A stretch of 64,000 nt of DNA from Streptomyces antimicrobicus. GTDB taxonomy: Bacteria > Actinomycetota > Actinomycetes > Streptomycetales > Streptomycetaceae. Below, piece by piece: positions 1-9,027 of this stretch (position 1 is the stretch's first letter; every line of letters starts with the position of its first letter). The notes beneath the pieces were generated by a model. The model worked only from the letters and a program-made list of their open reading frames with translations. It did no database searches and was not told the origin of the DNA. The DNA lies in contig NZ_JAJAUY010000018.1 of the NCBI RefSeq assembly GCF_020532625.1, positions 1 to 64,000 of the forward strand. The letters run 5' to 3'. The position numbers were made by a program, and so were the translations under genes.

Positions 1-1386
1 GCGGGCCGCCCGCCGGGCCAGGGCCGTCGTGGAGCGCCCGTCCAGGTACGGCAGCACCACGGCCTGGCCGCCCCAGGCGCGGACCTGGGCCGCCTCCGGC
101 AGGTCGTCGACCGCGTAGTCACCGCCCTTGACCCACACGTCCGGCCGCAGCAGGTCCAGCAGCGCGGCCGGGGTCGCCTCCTCGAAGGAGACCACCGCGT
201 CCACGCTGCCGAGCGCCTCCAGCACCCGGACCCGGTCGGCCAGCGGGGTGAGCGGGCGGCCCGGCCCCTTCAGCCCGGCCACCGAGGCGTCCGAGTTCAC
301 GCACACGATCAGGCAGTCGCCGATCCGCCGGGCGCTCTCCAGCAGCCCCACATGACCGGCGTGCAGCAGGTCGAAGCAGCCGCCGGTCGCCACGACCGTC
401 CCTCCGCGCGAGCGCACCTCCCGGACCAGCGCCAGGGCGTCCGTACGGCCGGCCGCCGGCGGGCGCGGGGGAGCCGCGGGCCGGCCCCACAGGGACGTGC
501 CCGCGGCGCCGCCCGCCGCGACGAACGACGCCGCCTCGGTCACCGCCTGCCAGACGGCCTCCTCGGGCAGGGCGCCGTCGGCGAGCGCGCCGGCGGTGTG
601 CGCGGCGAAGCAGTCGCCGGCCCCGCAGGTGTCCCCGGTCGCCCGGAACGGCGCCGGCACCAGCAGCGGCGCGTCGGCGTGCGGCCGGGTCAGCAGCGCG
701 CCGCGCTCGCCGAGGGTGACCACCACCGAGACGGCCTGCCAGCGCTCGGCCAGCAGCGCCCCGCGCCGGGCGTACGCCCCCAGGGAGCCGGTGGTGCCCT
801 CCTCGGGGCACAGCGCCCGGGCCTCCGCCGCGTTGGGCGTGACCAGCCGGGCTCCCGGCACCGGCGGGCCGCCGCGCGGATGCGGGTCCCACACCACGGG
901 CACCCGGCGCGCGACCGGCTCCAGCAGGGGGCGCAGCGCGTCGGCCGTGCCGCGGCCGTAGTCGGCGACCAGCACGGTGTGCGCGGCCGCCAGGACCTGG
1001 GCGCACTCCGGCGTGGGCGCGCCCGCCCGGCCCCCGCCGCGGTCGACGCGCACCACCGGCCGCCCGGCCGCCAGCACCCGGGTCTTGACCGGCAGCGAGC
1101 CGTCCAGCGGCAGTTCCACCAGGGTGACCCGGCCGCGCAGCGCCTGGCGGACCCGGCGGCTGGCCGCGTCCCGGCCGAGCGCGGTGACCAGCACCACCTC
1201 CCGGCCGGACCGGGCGGACCGGGCCGCGAGGGCGGCGGCGAGTCCGGCGCCGCCGGGCCGGGAGCGGTCCGCGGTGACGTCGACCACCGGGACCGGCGCG
1301 TCCGGGGCCAGCCGCTCGGCGACCCCTTCGATGTCCCGGTCGAGCAGGACGTCCCCCACCACGACCAGCGGCCCCGAGGCGCTCAC
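1..1386 (-). CDS. hldE: Bifunctional heptose-7-phosphate kinase / heptose-1-phosphate adenylyltransferase (HldE/RfaE), 3' end outside window
   Basis: Two domains are visible in the 462 codons present. An N-terminal PfkB/ribokinase-like kinase (about residues 1-300) carries the glycine-rich RPGGAGLAAA turn and the GDTCGAGDCF anion-hole/catalytic-Asp signature. A cytidylyltransferase-like domain begins near residue 325, with GCFDLLHAGHVGLLESA holding the nucleotide-binding HAGH. In known HldE proteins the first domain phosphorylates D-glycero-D-manno-heptose-7-P and the second adenylylates heptose-1-P to ADP-heptose. The GTG start at 1386 overlaps the gmhA stop by two bases (GTGA), so translation is probably coupled. 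The reading frame is open to base 1, so the gene is cut by the window edge. Family assignment is firm; substrate is inferred from the neighbouring gmhA and gmhB. Confidence 0.9.
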   Translation of the reverse strand, partial: MSASGPLVVVGDVLLDRDIEGVAERLAPDAPVPVVDVTADRSRPGGAGLAAALAARSARSGREVVLVTALGRDAASRRVRQALRGRVTLVELPLDGSLPVKTRVLAAGRPVVRVDRGGGRAGAPTPECAQVLAAAHTVLVADYGRGTADALRPLLEPVARRVPVVWDPHPRGGPPVPGARLVTPNAAEARALCPEEGTTGSLGAYARRGALLAERWQAVSVVVTLGERGALLTRPHADAPLLVPAPFRATGDTCGAGDCFAAHTAGALADGALPEEAVWQAVTEAASFVAAGGAAGTSLWGRPAAPPRPPAAGRTDALALVREVRSRGGTVVATGGCFDLLHAGHVGLLESARRIGDCLIVCVNSDASVAGLKGPGRPLTPLADRVRVLEALGSVDAVVSFEEATPAALLDLLRPDVWVKGGDYAVDDLPEAAQVRAWGGQAVVLPYLDGRSTTALARRAAR

Positions 1387-2108
1387 GGCGTCCTCCCGTC
1401 CAGGACGGGCAACGCGCGGACGGCGGCCACCGCCGCCCCCGCCGCGAGCGCGGCCCCGCCCGCCCCCGCAGCCCCGGCCTTCCCGGCCGCCCCGCCCGCC
1501 CGCTCCAGAGCCGTGTCGAACGCCTCGCACAGCAGGTGCACGGCCACCAGGTGGGCCTCCTGCACCGTGGCAGTGCTGGCGGCGTCGATGCACAGCGCCT
1601 CGTCGGCCACCTCCGCCAGCGGGTTGGGGGACCGGCCGGTCAGCGCCCACACCCGCACCCCGCGGGCCCGGGCGGTGGTCGCGGCCGACAGCAGGTTGCC
1701 GCTGCGCCCGGACGTCGACAGCAGGACCAGGACGTCGCCCGCGCGGCCGTGCGCCGCCACCTGCCGGGCGAACACCTCGTCGTATCCGTAGTCGTTGCCG
1801 ATGGCCGTGACGCTGGAGGTCTCGGCGTGCAGGGCGATCGCCGAGAACGGCGGACGCTCCCTGCGGTAGCGGCCGACCAGTTCGGCCGTGAGGTGCTGGG
1901 CCTGGGCCGCGCTGCCGCCGTTGCCGGCGGCCAGCAGACGGCTGCCGGCCGGCAGGACGACGGCCAGTGCCGCGCCCCACCGCTCCAGCAGGTCCCCTCC
2001 GTCACGGCACATCCGTTCGAGGGCGGTGTGCAGGGCGGAACAGTGGTCCCGGACGCCCTCCCCGGAGGGGGACGGCGGCCCGGAGGACGGGTAGGAGTAC
2101 GGGTTCAT
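1383..2108 (-). CDS. gmhA: Sedoheptulose-7-phosphate isomerase (GmhA, SIS domain)
   Basis: 241-residue SIS-domain protein. The core from about residue 40 contains LLAAGNGGSAAQAQHLTAEL, then NDYGYDEVFARQ, LLSTSGRSGNLL and TATVQEAHLVAVHLLCE, the arrangement of phosphoheptose isomerases that convert sedoheptulose-7-P to glycero-manno-heptose-7-P. A C-terminal Ala/Gly-rich tail of about 45 residues extends beyond the usual family length. The start is uncertain. ATG 2108 gives MNPYSYP. An upstream ATG at 2171 overlaps the previous stop as ATGA and gives a near-duplicate N-terminus (MNPYPRP). A strong AGGAGG lies between the two and fits neither spacing well. Its stop overlaps the hldE start. Confidence 0.88.
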   Translation of the reverse strand: MNPYSYPSSGPPSPSGEGVRDHCSALHTALERMCRDGGDLLERWGAALAVVLPAGSRLLAAGNGGSAAQAQHLTAELVGRYRRERPPFSAIALHAETSSVTAIGNDYGYDEVFARQVAAHGRAGDVLVLLSTSGRSGNLLSAATTARARGVRVWALTGRSPNPLAEVADEALCIDAASTATVQEAHLVAVHLLCEAFDTALERAGGAAGKAGAAGAGGAALAAGAAVAAVRALPVLDGRTP

Positions 2109-2167
2109 GGTGTCGGACCGGTGCCTGGTGCCGCCGGCCCCACCTCCTTCCGGACGCGGGTACGGGT

Positions 2168-3448
2168 TCATACGACGGCGGTGCGCCGGTCGCGGGCGGA
2201 CTCCGTGGCCGCCCCGGAGCGGCGGCCGGAGAGCACGGAGAGGTACGAACGTTCGGTCGCGCCCGCCACCCGGTCCCAGCCGTAGTGGCTCAGCGCCCGG
2301 CGCCGGGCCGCGGCCCCGTAGGCCGCCCGCGCCTCGGGGTCGGCGAGCAGCGCCGCCACCGCGCGGGCCAGGGCCGCCGGGTCGCCGGGCGGGACCAGCA
2401 GGCCCGTCTCCTGGTGCACGACGGTGTCCAACTGCCCGCCCACGGCGCTGGCCACGACGGGACGGCCGCACGCCATGGCCTCCAGCGGCACGATGCCGAA
2501 CGGCTCGTAGTCCGCCGGGCACAGCACCACGTCGGCGCTGCGCAGCACGGCGGGCACGGCCTCGCCGGTCAGACCGCCCAGGAAGCGGACCCGGTCCGCC
2601 ACCCCGGCCGCCCGCGCCAGGGAGCGCAGCCGCAGCGCCTCCGGGTCCTGGTCGAGGAGCTCGGCCGGCGGCCCGCCCGCCACGACGAGTTCGGCGTCCG
2701 GCAGCGCGCCGAGGGCGGCGATGGACACCGCGGTGCCCTTGCGGGGGACCAGCCGGCCCAGCTGGAGCAGCCGGAACCGCGGCTGGGGGTCCCGGGCGGC
2801 GCCGGGGCCGTCCGGCCGGAACCGCACCGGGTCCACCCCGCACGGCACGACGTCGGCCTGGACCGCCGGCACGCCCATCCGCACCAGCTCGCCCACCTCG
2901 TCCCGGCAGGTGGCGAGCACCCGGTCGCAGCGCAGCCCGATCTCCCGCTCGTGGGCGAGGCGTTGGGGCGGACTGGTGTCGGCGGCACCCTGGTGGCGCC
3001 GCTTGACCGTGCCGAGGGCGTGGTAGGTGTGCAGCAGGGGGATCCCCAGCTCGCCTACGGCCACCAGCGCGGCGAGCCCGGACATCCAGAAGTGCGAATG
3101 GACCACGTCGGGCGGCCGCGACCGCCACTCGGCCAGCAGCCAGGTGCCGAACGCGCCCATGTGCGGCAGGAGTTCGTCCTTCGGCACATGCTCCGCGGGG
3201 CCGGCCGGCACGTGCTGGACCCGTACTCCGGGGCGCAGTTGCACGACCTCCGGCAGGTCGGGCGCGTCCCGCCGGGTGTACACCGTCACACGGTGCCCCC
3301 GGTCCGCCAGGGCCCCGGCGAGGCAGGCCACGTGCACGTTCTGGCCGCCCGCGTCGACCGTGCCGAGCGACGCCAGCGGGCTCGCGTGCTCCGAGACGAG
3401 CGCGACCGACAGCCGTCGCGGGCCGTGGGAACGGGTGGGGGATGTCAT
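2168..3448 (-). CDS. Glycosyltransferase family 4 (GT-B fold)
   Basis: 426-residue retaining GT4-type enzyme. The N-terminal acceptor domain has VDAGGQNVHVACLAGALADR and VVHSHFWMSG. The C-terminal donor domain has LGRLVPRKG and the EX7E signature region PADYEPFGIVPLEAMACGRPV followed by VGGQLDTVV. The pattern resembles sucrose-phosphate-synthase/MshA-like GT4 enzymes that use nucleotide sugars. The start ATG 3448 follows GGAGGT by 7 bases and overlaps the upstream gene's stop (ATGA). Within this operon it probably adds a sugar to the heptose-containing glycan; donor and acceptor cannot be read from the sequence. Confidence 0.85.
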   Translation of the reverse strand: MTSPTRSHGPRRLSVALVSEHASPLASLGTVDAGGQNVHVACLAGALADRGHRVTVYTRRDAPDLPEVVQLRPGVRVQHVPAGPAEHVPKDELLPHMGAFGTWLLAEWRSRPPDVVHSHFWMSGLAALVAVGELGIPLLHTYHALGTVKRRHQGAADTSPPQRLAHEREIGLRCDRVLATCRDEVGELVRMGVPAVQADVVPCGVDPVRFRPDGPGAARDPQPRFRLLQLGRLVPRKGTAVSIAALGALPDAELVVAGGPPAELLDQDPEALRLRSLARAAGVADRVRFLGGLTGEAVPAVLRSADVVLCPADYEPFGIVPLEAMACGRPVVASAVGGQLDTVVHQETGLLVPPGDPAALARAVAALLADPEARAAYGAAARRRALSHYGWDRVAGATERSYLSVLSGRRSGAATESARDRRTAVV

Positions 3449-4410
3449 GACCGTACCTCCGTGAGCAGGTGCTCCCAGTCGGACAGGAAGCGGGTGAGTC
3501 CGTACCGTTCGAGCGCGGCGCGGCGGGCCCGGGCGCCGTCCTCCCGGGCGGCCTCCGGTTCCTCGAGGTAGTGACGGGCGGCCCGGGCCAGTTCCTCGGG
3601 CCGGGTCGAGAGCGTCCCCGCGCCGGGCGGAACGGCCGCCACGGCCTCGGTGGTGGCCAGGGCCACCACGGGCATGCCGAGGTGCATGGCTTCCAGGAGC
3701 GACAGGCCGAGGGAGGTCCAGCGCACCGGGTGCAGGTACAGCCGCCGCTCGGCCAGGGCCGCGAGCAGCTGGGCCTGCGGCAGGTCCTGGGACCGGCAGC
3801 GGTCGGCGCTCAGGCCCAGGTGCGAGGCCAGCGCCTCGGTGCGCATGCCGAAGACGTCCAGCGGGGCCGCCTCGGACAGCGCCGGCAGCAGGTCGGTACC
3901 GGTGTACCGGCCGCGCCGCACCGGGTCGTTGACGACCACGGCGGCCCGGGGCAGCCGGCCGGTGTAGCGGTGGCCGGGATCGATGATGCCGTGCTCGATC
4001 ACCCGGGTGCGGGTGCTCCCGTTGTCCCAGAACAGCCGGTTGAAGTGGGTGACGTGGACGAGGACCACGTCGTCCCGGTCGGCGGCGGGGTGCCGGCTGC
4101 GCGGCACCTCGCCGTCGGGCGCGTTGTGCTCCAGGTAGACGGCCGGCAGGTCGCGGCCCGGCCGGCGGCCGCCCAGCCACTGCTCGGCGAGCTGCCACTC
4201 GTGGGGTCGCTGGAGCACCACCACGTCGACGTCCGCCTCGGCCAGCTCGGCCGGGGTGACCTCGCGGACGGAGTCCGGCCAGTCGAACGTACGGGCCCGG
4301 CCGAGGCCGTCCGGACCGCGGTCGGGGGTCACCGGCACCAGGTAGGTGTGCGGGCCCTGGACGAACGCCGTGGTCCAGGAGCCGTGCACGTGCCAGAGCA
4401 GGATGTTCAC
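3445..4410 (-). CDS. Glycosyltransferase (GT-B, group 1 type)
   Basis: 321-residue protein starting at GTG 4410 as V-NILLWHVHGSW. The C-terminal half carries the GT-B donor-site pattern RRLYLHPVRWTSLGLSLLEAMHLGMPVV, followed by a short helical tail. The middle segment YLEHNAPDG...RHP and VIEHGIIDP fits bacterial glycosyltransferases of exopolysaccharide clusters. It is shorter than typical GT4 enzymes (usually 370-420 residues). Its stop overlaps the next gene (ATGA at 3445-3448), and its start overlaps the end of the heptosyltransferase gene (GTGA at 4407-4410), so it belongs to the same translationally coupled operon. Substrate unknown. Confidence 0.8.
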   Translation of the reverse strand: MNILLWHVHGSWTTAFVQGPHTYLVPVTPDRGPDGLGRARTFDWPDSVREVTPAELAEADVDVVVLQRPHEWQLAEQWLGGRRPGRDLPAVYLEHNAPDGEVPRSRHPAADRDDVVLVHVTHFNRLFWDNGSTRTRVIEHGIIDPGHRYTGRLPRAAVVVNDPVRRGRYTGTDLLPALSEAAPLDVFGMRTEALASHLGLSADRCRSQDLPQAQLLAALAERRLYLHPVRWTSLGLSLLEAMHLGMPVVALATTEAVAAVPPGAGTLSTRPEELARAARHYLEEPEAAREDGARARRAALERYGLTRFLSDWEHLLTEVRS

Positions 4411-5465
4411 GATGCCCCTCCTTCGCCGGACACGGGCCCGCCGGCGGCGCCGACGAGCAGCGTGGACACCGCCGCGAGCACGTCCTCGTCGCGCACCGAG
4501 TCCAGGCAGGGGTGCCCGGCCACGGGACACACCCGGGACCGGGTCCCGGCGCAGGCCGCGTGCTGGTCGCCGAGCAGCACGTGCGGGACCCCGTACGGCC
4601 GCCAGCGCTCGGACGGCACGACCGGGGCGAACAGGCAGGCCACGGGCGTGCCCACGGCGCACGCCAGGTGCGCGGGGCCCGTGTTGCCGGTCACGACGGC
4701 CCGCGCCCCGGCCAGTACCCCGGCGAGTTCGCCGAGGTCCCGGGTGCCGCCGCCGAGGTCGAGCGCGTGCCGCCCGGCCACCCGGGCGGTCAGCGGGCGC
4801 TCCGCGGCCGCCCCGGTCACCACCACGCGGTGCCCGGCCCGGTGCAGCGCGGCGACCGCGCCGGCGGCGCGCTCGGGGCTCCACGCCCGGGCCGGGACGG
4901 CGGCCCCCGGATGCACGACCACGTACGGGTCGGGCCCGGTCAGGCCGACGGTGTCCGGGGGCTCCAGGATCCGCAGCGCCCCGTCGTCGCCGGGCGGCAG
5001 CGGGAAGCCGAAGTCGCGGGCCAGGTCGAGGGCGGCCTCCGCCTCGTGCCGCCCGGGCCGCCGCCGGTGGCGCAGCGCCAGCAGGGCGCCCGGGTAGTCG
5101 ACGCAGTCGGCCGCCACCTCCGGGATCCCGGCCAGCGCCAGCAGCAGTGCGGCGGGCAGCGGACTCTGGTGGTACGAGACGAGGACCAGCGCGCGGTCGA
5201 AACGGTCGGCGGCCAGGGCGTCCAGCAGCAGGTCGCACTCCTCGCGGGAGGTCCGCGGGGGCTCCAGGCCCACCCAGGCGGCCTCGTGCACGAGGATCCG
5301 GTCCACGCCGGGCAGCAGCGCGGCGGCCGGGGCGCCCTGCGGGCCGCACAGCACGGCCGTGTACGAGGACCCGGCCGCGACCGCCCGGACGGCGGGCCCG
5401 GCGAGCAGGACGTCCCCCGCGCTGTCCAGGCGGACGACGAGGGTGCGCGGCGCCGACGTCACCAT
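4407..5465 (-). CDS. Glycosyltransferase family 9 (ADP-heptose heptosyltransferase type)
   Basis: 352-residue GT9 enzyme. The N-terminus LVVRLDSAGDVLLAGPAVRA matches the RxxxxGDVLLxxP start of heptosyltransferases. The C-terminal domain holds VVHPGAAVPARAWSPERAA and VVTGNTGPAHLACAVGTPVACLFAP, the ADP-heptose binding signature, although the usual Asp/Ser of N-D/T-S/T-G-P reads N-T-G-P. GT9 enzymes normally transfer heptose from ADP-heptose, which agrees with gmhA, gmhB and hldE in this operon. The ATG at 5465 follows GGAGGT by 5 bases; a GTG at 5462 overlapping the previous stop is an alternative. The family is clear. The acceptor is unknown, since this organism type has no lipopolysaccharide. 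Confidence 0.87.
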   Translation of the reverse strand: MVTSAPRTLVVRLDSAGDVLLAGPAVRAVAAGSSYTAVLCGPQGAPAAALLPGVDRILVHEAAWVGLEPPRTSREECDLLLDALAADRFDRALVLVSYHQSPLPAALLLALAGIPEVAADCVDYPGALLALRHRRRPGRHEAEAALDLARDFGFPLPPGDDGALRILEPPDTVGLTGPDPYVVVHPGAAVPARAWSPERAAGAVAALHRAGHRVVVTGAAAERPLTARVAGRHALDLGGGTRDLGELAGVLAGARAVVTGNTGPAHLACAVGTPVACLFAPVVPSERWRPYGVPHVLLGDQHAACAGTRSRVCPVAGHPCLDSVRDEDVLAAVSTLLVGAAGGPVSGEGGAS

Positions 5466-6268
5466 GGGGCACCTCCCGGCTCCCCGGCCGCCCCCGGGCC
5501 CGGCGCCGTCCCGCCGCCGAGGACGAGCCGTACGGCGCCCAGCAGGTCGGCGGCCGTACGCCCGGCCGCGCGCACCTCCTCGGGGCGGGTGACGGGCGTG
5601 GGCACCAGGACTCCTGTGGCGCCCGCGGCCCGGGCGGCGGACACGTCGGCGCCGATGTCGCCGATGACCACCGTGCGCCGGGGGTCGGCGCCGAGCGCCT
5701 TGCAGGCGGCCAGCACGAGGCCGGGCGCGGGCTTGCGGCAGCGGCAGCCGTCGCGCGGGCCGTGCGGGCACACGGCCCACAGCGCGAACGGCCCCAGGAG
5801 CGCGTCCACGCGGGCGGCGACCGCCCTCACCTGTCGCCGCGTCAGCACGCCGCGCCCGACGCCGGACTGGTTGCTGACCACGGCGACGGGGACGCCGCTC
5901 TCGCGCAGCAGCCGGACGGCGCGGTGGGCCGTGGGCATCGGCTCGACCCGGTCGGGGTCGCCGTTGTAGGGGACGTCCACGACGAGCGTGCCGTCGCGGT
6001 CGAAGAGGACGGCGTGCGGCAGCCGGTCCCGGGCGCGGTCCGCCCCGCGGCCCGGCCGGGGCGGATCGTCCCGGCCGGCCCCCTGCCCGGGCCACACCCA
6101 GGGCCCGCCGGGCCACGCCGGCTCCTCCGCTTCCGGGCCGTCCGGCCACGCTGTTTCCGGGCCGTCCGGCCGCGTCCGCTCCGGCCCGACCCGGGGCGCC
6201 GCCTCCGGCCCGCTCGGTCGCGTCCGCTCCGTCCCGGTCGGGGGAGCGGGACCACCGTGGGCGGTCAT
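5459..6268 (-). CDS. gmhB: HAD-family heptose-1,7-bisphosphate phosphatase (GmhB-like)
   Basis: 269-residue protein. From about residue 85 it is a HAD phosphatase: LFDRDGTLVVDVPY (nucleophile DxDGT), VVSNQSGVGRG (motif II), CPHGPRDGCRCRKPAPGL (motif III with the Cys/His zinc loop diagnostic of GmhB) and VIGDIGADVSAA (motif IV). GmhB removes the 7-phosphate of heptose-1,7-bisphosphate, the step between the two HldE activities. Residues 1-80 are an unusual Pro/Gly/Glu/Arg-rich low-complexity leader with recurring GPE/PDGPE units, absent from typical GmhB (about 190 residues). Both ends overlap neighbours (ATGA at 6265-6268). Confidence 0.86.
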   Translation of the reverse strand: MTAHGGPAPPTGTERTRPSGPEAAPRVGPERTRPDGPETAWPDGPEAEEPAWPGGPWVWPGQGAGRDDPPRPGRGADRARDRLPHAVLFDRDGTLVVDVPYNGDPDRVEPMPTAHRAVRLLRESGVPVAVVSNQSGVGRGVLTRRQVRAVAARVDALLGPFALWAVCPHGPRDGCRCRKPAPGLVLAACKALGADPRRTVVIGDIGADVSAARAAGATGVLVPTPVTRPEEVRAAGRTAADLLGAVRLVLGGGTAPGPGAAGEPGGAPW

Positions 6269-7332
6269 GCCGCACCGGCCGGGGTCGCGGCCGGCTCCCG
6301 GCCGGCCGGGGCGGCGTGCGCCGGGGGAGCGGCCTGCCGCGCGGGCGCCACGCGCCTGTGCGCGGCCAGGCCCCGCAGCCAGTGCCAGGTGGCGGCCGGG
6401 GGCACGAGGACGCTGGTCACCGCCATGGTCAGGATCTCGGACCGGTCGCGCGGGCCCGGCAGGATCCGGGCGGCGGCGAACTCCACCGTCCCGGCGAGCC
6501 AGGCCGCCGCGCACCAGCCGGCCGCGCGCCGGTGGCCGAGCAGCGCCCCGGCGACCGCCGCGCATCCCGCGGCCGTCACCGCGAGGTGCCCGGGCCGCCG
6601 GCCCAGCCGCTCGCCGGCCCGGGCCCGCCACCCGGCGCCGTGCAGGCGATGCATGAGGACGTCGTCGGCGTTGCCCGCCTGGGCGCGGACCGACACCCAC
6701 CGGTCCGCCGGACGTACCGGGTGGCGGGTGCGGCGCGTGCCCCCGACCAGGCCCCAGCCGCCGCCCAGCAGCCGCAGCGCCAGGTCGGCGTCCTCCCGGA
6801 AGGCCCGGTGGAACCGCTCGTCGAAGCCGTCGGCCGCCCGGAGCGCCTCGGTGCGGACCGCCATGTCGGCGGTGATCCAGCGGGCGGTCGCCAGGCCCGC
6901 CGTGCAGCGCTCCCAGTCGGTGGGACGCCGGTCGGCCGGCAGCGGGACCTCGATCCGGGCGCTCACGGCGGCGGTCCCGGGGCCGGCGGCCGCCAGGTCC
7001 CGGGCCAGTTCCTCGCCCCAGTCCGGGCCGGGCACCACGTCGTCGTCCAGGAAGACCACCCAGGGGACCGCTCCCGCGGCCCGCCACCCGAGGTTGCGTG
7101 CCGCCGCCGGTCCACGGGCGGCGCCCGCCACCACCAGCGTCCGCGACCGCAGCCGGTCGGGGATCTCCAGCGGGGGCGGCGCGCCGTCCGGACCGGGCCG
7201 GTCGTGCACGACGACCACGCGGGCCGGCCCGGGCCCGCGGGTGTCCGCCAGCGCCTCCAGGCAGGCCCGCAGCTGCGGGCGGCCGACCGTCGGTACGACG
7301 ACCGCGTACGGGCTGCCGGCGGGGGCGTTCAC
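6265..7332 (-). CDS. Glycosyltransferase family 2 with C-terminal membrane segment
   Basis: 355-residue GT-A enzyme. YAVVVPTVGRPQLRACLEAL is the nucleotide-binding start, ARNLGWRAA and VVFLDDDVVPGPDW supply the DxD metal site, and EDADLALRLL gives the ED motif. Around residues 265-340 there is an Ala/Leu/Val-rich stretch that could sit in or on the membrane, followed by a basic Ala/Pro-rich tail. The GTG start at 7332 overlaps the TGA of the carbamoyltransferase gene. It probably builds part of the glycan made by this operon; sugar specificity is not determinable. Confidence 0.82.
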   Translation of the reverse strand: MNAPAGSPYAVVVPTVGRPQLRACLEALADTRGPGPARVVVVHDRPGPDGAPPPLEIPDRLRSRTLVVAGAARGPAAARNLGWRAAGAVPWVVFLDDDVVPGPDWGEELARDLAAAGPGTAAVSARIEVPLPADRRPTDWERCTAGLATARWITADMAVRTEALRAADGFDERFHRAFREDADLALRLLGGGWGLVGGTRRTRHPVRPADRWVSVRAQAGNADDVLMHRLHGAGWRARAGERLGRRPGHLAVTAAGCAAVAGALLGHRRAAGWCAAAWLAGTVEFAAARILPGPRDRSEILTMAVTSVLVPPAATWHWLRGLAAHRRVAPARQAAPPAHAAPAGREPAATPAGAA

Positions 7333-8993
7333 GCGGACCACCCGTCGGCCGAGGTGGCGAACATCCGGCCCCGGCGCACCGCGTACGGCCCGATGGCCAG
7401 CAGGTCCACCGGTGCCGAGCCGAAGCACTCCAGCGCGTCCCGGGGATCGTCGACCATGGGCCGGCCGGCGGTGTTCAAGCTGGTGTTGACCACGACGGGC
7501 AGCCCCGTGAGCTCCTCGAACGCCGTCAGCATCCGGGCCACCAGCGGCTCACGGGCCGGGTCCACGGTCTGGATGCGGGCGGTGCCGTCGACGTGCACCA
7601 CCGCCGGGATCCGCTCGGCCCAGCCGGGCCGTACGTCGTGCACGAAGAGCATGTACGGGCTGGGCAGGGGCCCGTCGAAGATCTCCGCGGCCCGGTCGGC
7701 GAGCACCATGGGGGCGACGGGCCGGAACTGTTCGCGGCCCTTGACGTCGTTGAGCCGCTCCAGATTGCCCGCGTGCCCGGGATGGGCCAGCAGCGACCGG
7801 TGCCCGAGCGCCCGCGGACCGTACTCGGAGCGTCCCTGGAACCAGGCGACGACGGCGTTGTCCGCGAGGGACTGCGCCACGGTGGCCGCGATGTCGGCGG
7901 GCCGCTCGAAGGGCACTCCGGCCGACTTCAGCCAGCCCGCCAGCTCGGCGTCGGACCATTCGCGGCCCAGGTCGGCGCCGCCCATGGGGGCGACGTCCTC
8001 GCCCGCCCCCGCGGCCAGGAGCAGGGCGCTGCCCAGCGCGGTGCCGGCGTCCCCCGCGGCAGGCTGCACCCACACCCGCGAGAACGGGCCCTCGCGGGAG
8101 ATCCGGGCGTTGGCCACGCAGTTGAGCGCCACTCCGCCGGCCAGCGTGAGGACGTCGTCCCCGGTCCGGCCGTGCAGCCAGCGCGTGAGGTCCAGCAAGG
8201 TCTCCTCCAGCACGGCCTGGGCGCTGGCCGCGGTGTCGGCGTGGGCCTGCGTCCACGGCTCCTCGGCCCCCCGGGGCGGGCAGAACTCCGACCAGGGGAC
8301 GCCGGTCGCGCGGAAGCCTCCGTCGCCGGTGGGGAAGACGTGGCGGCGCAGCTCGGCCAGCATCCGCGGCGTGCCGTGGGAGGCCAGGGCCATCACCTTG
8401 AACTCGTCGGAGGACCGCAGGAAGCCCAGGTGCGCGGTGAGTTCCTCGTAGACCAGGCCGAGCGAGTGCGGGAGTTCCTGGGCGTACAGCGGCTCCAGCT
8501 CGGCGCCGCGGCGGCGGGCCGCGAGGTGCGAGGCCCGCTCCCCGCGCCCGTCGAGCACCAGCACCGAGCTGCGCCCGGCCGCTTCCGCCGCGAAGGCGCT
8601 CGACGCGGCGTGGGCCATGTGGTGCGGGACGAACCGCACCAGCTCGGGGTCGAGACCGGGCAGGGCCGACGCCAGGAACCCGGGGGCCTGGCGGGCGTAG
8701 GTCTGGCGCAGGTGGTCCCAGGGGTCGTCCAGGCCCATGTCCTCGGCCGGGCGTGCCAGGGCGGGGTCGTAGGAGTAGGCGACGGCGTCCAGGTCCTGGG
8801 GACGCAGTCCGGCCTTGCGCAGGCACCAGCGGGCCGCCTCGACCGGCAGTTCCCAGGCGGAGAACGGCACCGGCCGCTTGCCGTGCTTACGTCTGCTGAA
8901 TCGTTCTTCCTCTGCGGCCGCGACCGTCCGGCCGTCGATGACGAGAGCGGCCGCGGGGTCGTGGAAGAGGGCGTTGATGCCGAGGATGCGCAT
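7329..8993 (-). CDS. Carbamoyltransferase, NodU/CmcH family
   Basis: 554-residue protein of full family length. The N-terminal Kae1-like ATPase domain has MRILGINALFHDPAAALV, the metal-binding FVPHHMAHAASSAF histidines and LAGGVALNCVANARI. The C-terminal YrdC-like domain contains QGRSEYGPRALGHRSLLAHP and the ending PVVVNTSLNTAGRPMVDDP. Such enzymes use carbamoyl phosphate and ATP to O-carbamoylate sugars or antibiotic precursors. Here it sits second in a glycan operon, 34 bp after the epimerase gene and overlapping the GT2 gene, so O-carbamoylation of the heptose-containing glycan is the likely role. The ribosome site before ATG 8993 is weak. Confidence 0.9.
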   Translation of the reverse strand: MRILGINALFHDPAAALVIDGRTVAAAEEERFSRRKHGKRPVPFSAWELPVEAARWCLRKAGLRPQDLDAVAYSYDPALARPAEDMGLDDPWDHLRQTYARQAPGFLASALPGLDPELVRFVPHHMAHAASSAFAAEAAGRSSVLVLDGRGERASHLAARRRGAELEPLYAQELPHSLGLVYEELTAHLGFLRSSDEFKVMALASHGTPRMLAELRRHVFPTGDGGFRATGVPWSEFCPPRGAEEPWTQAHADTAASAQAVLEETLLDLTRWLHGRTGDDVLTLAGGVALNCVANARISREGPFSRVWVQPAAGDAGTALGSALLLAAGAGEDVAPMGGADLGREWSDAELAGWLKSAGVPFERPADIAATVAQSLADNAVVAWFQGRSEYGPRALGHRSLLAHPGHAGNLERLNDVKGREQFRPVAPMVLADRAAEIFDGPLPSPYMLFVHDVRPGWAERIPAVVHVDGTARIQTVDPAREPLVARMLTAFEELTGLPVVVNTSLNTAGRPMVDDPRDALECFGSAPVDLLAIGPYAVRRGRMFATSADGWSA

Positions 8994-9027
8994 GGTGGTC
9001 CGTCCGTGAGGGGTCAGGAGCCGGGGT

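Noticed and set aside
119..1006. Long open frame antisense-shifted to hldE
   Set aside because: Arg/Ala/Gly/Pro-rich translation without motifs; the hldE frame has full domain signatures.
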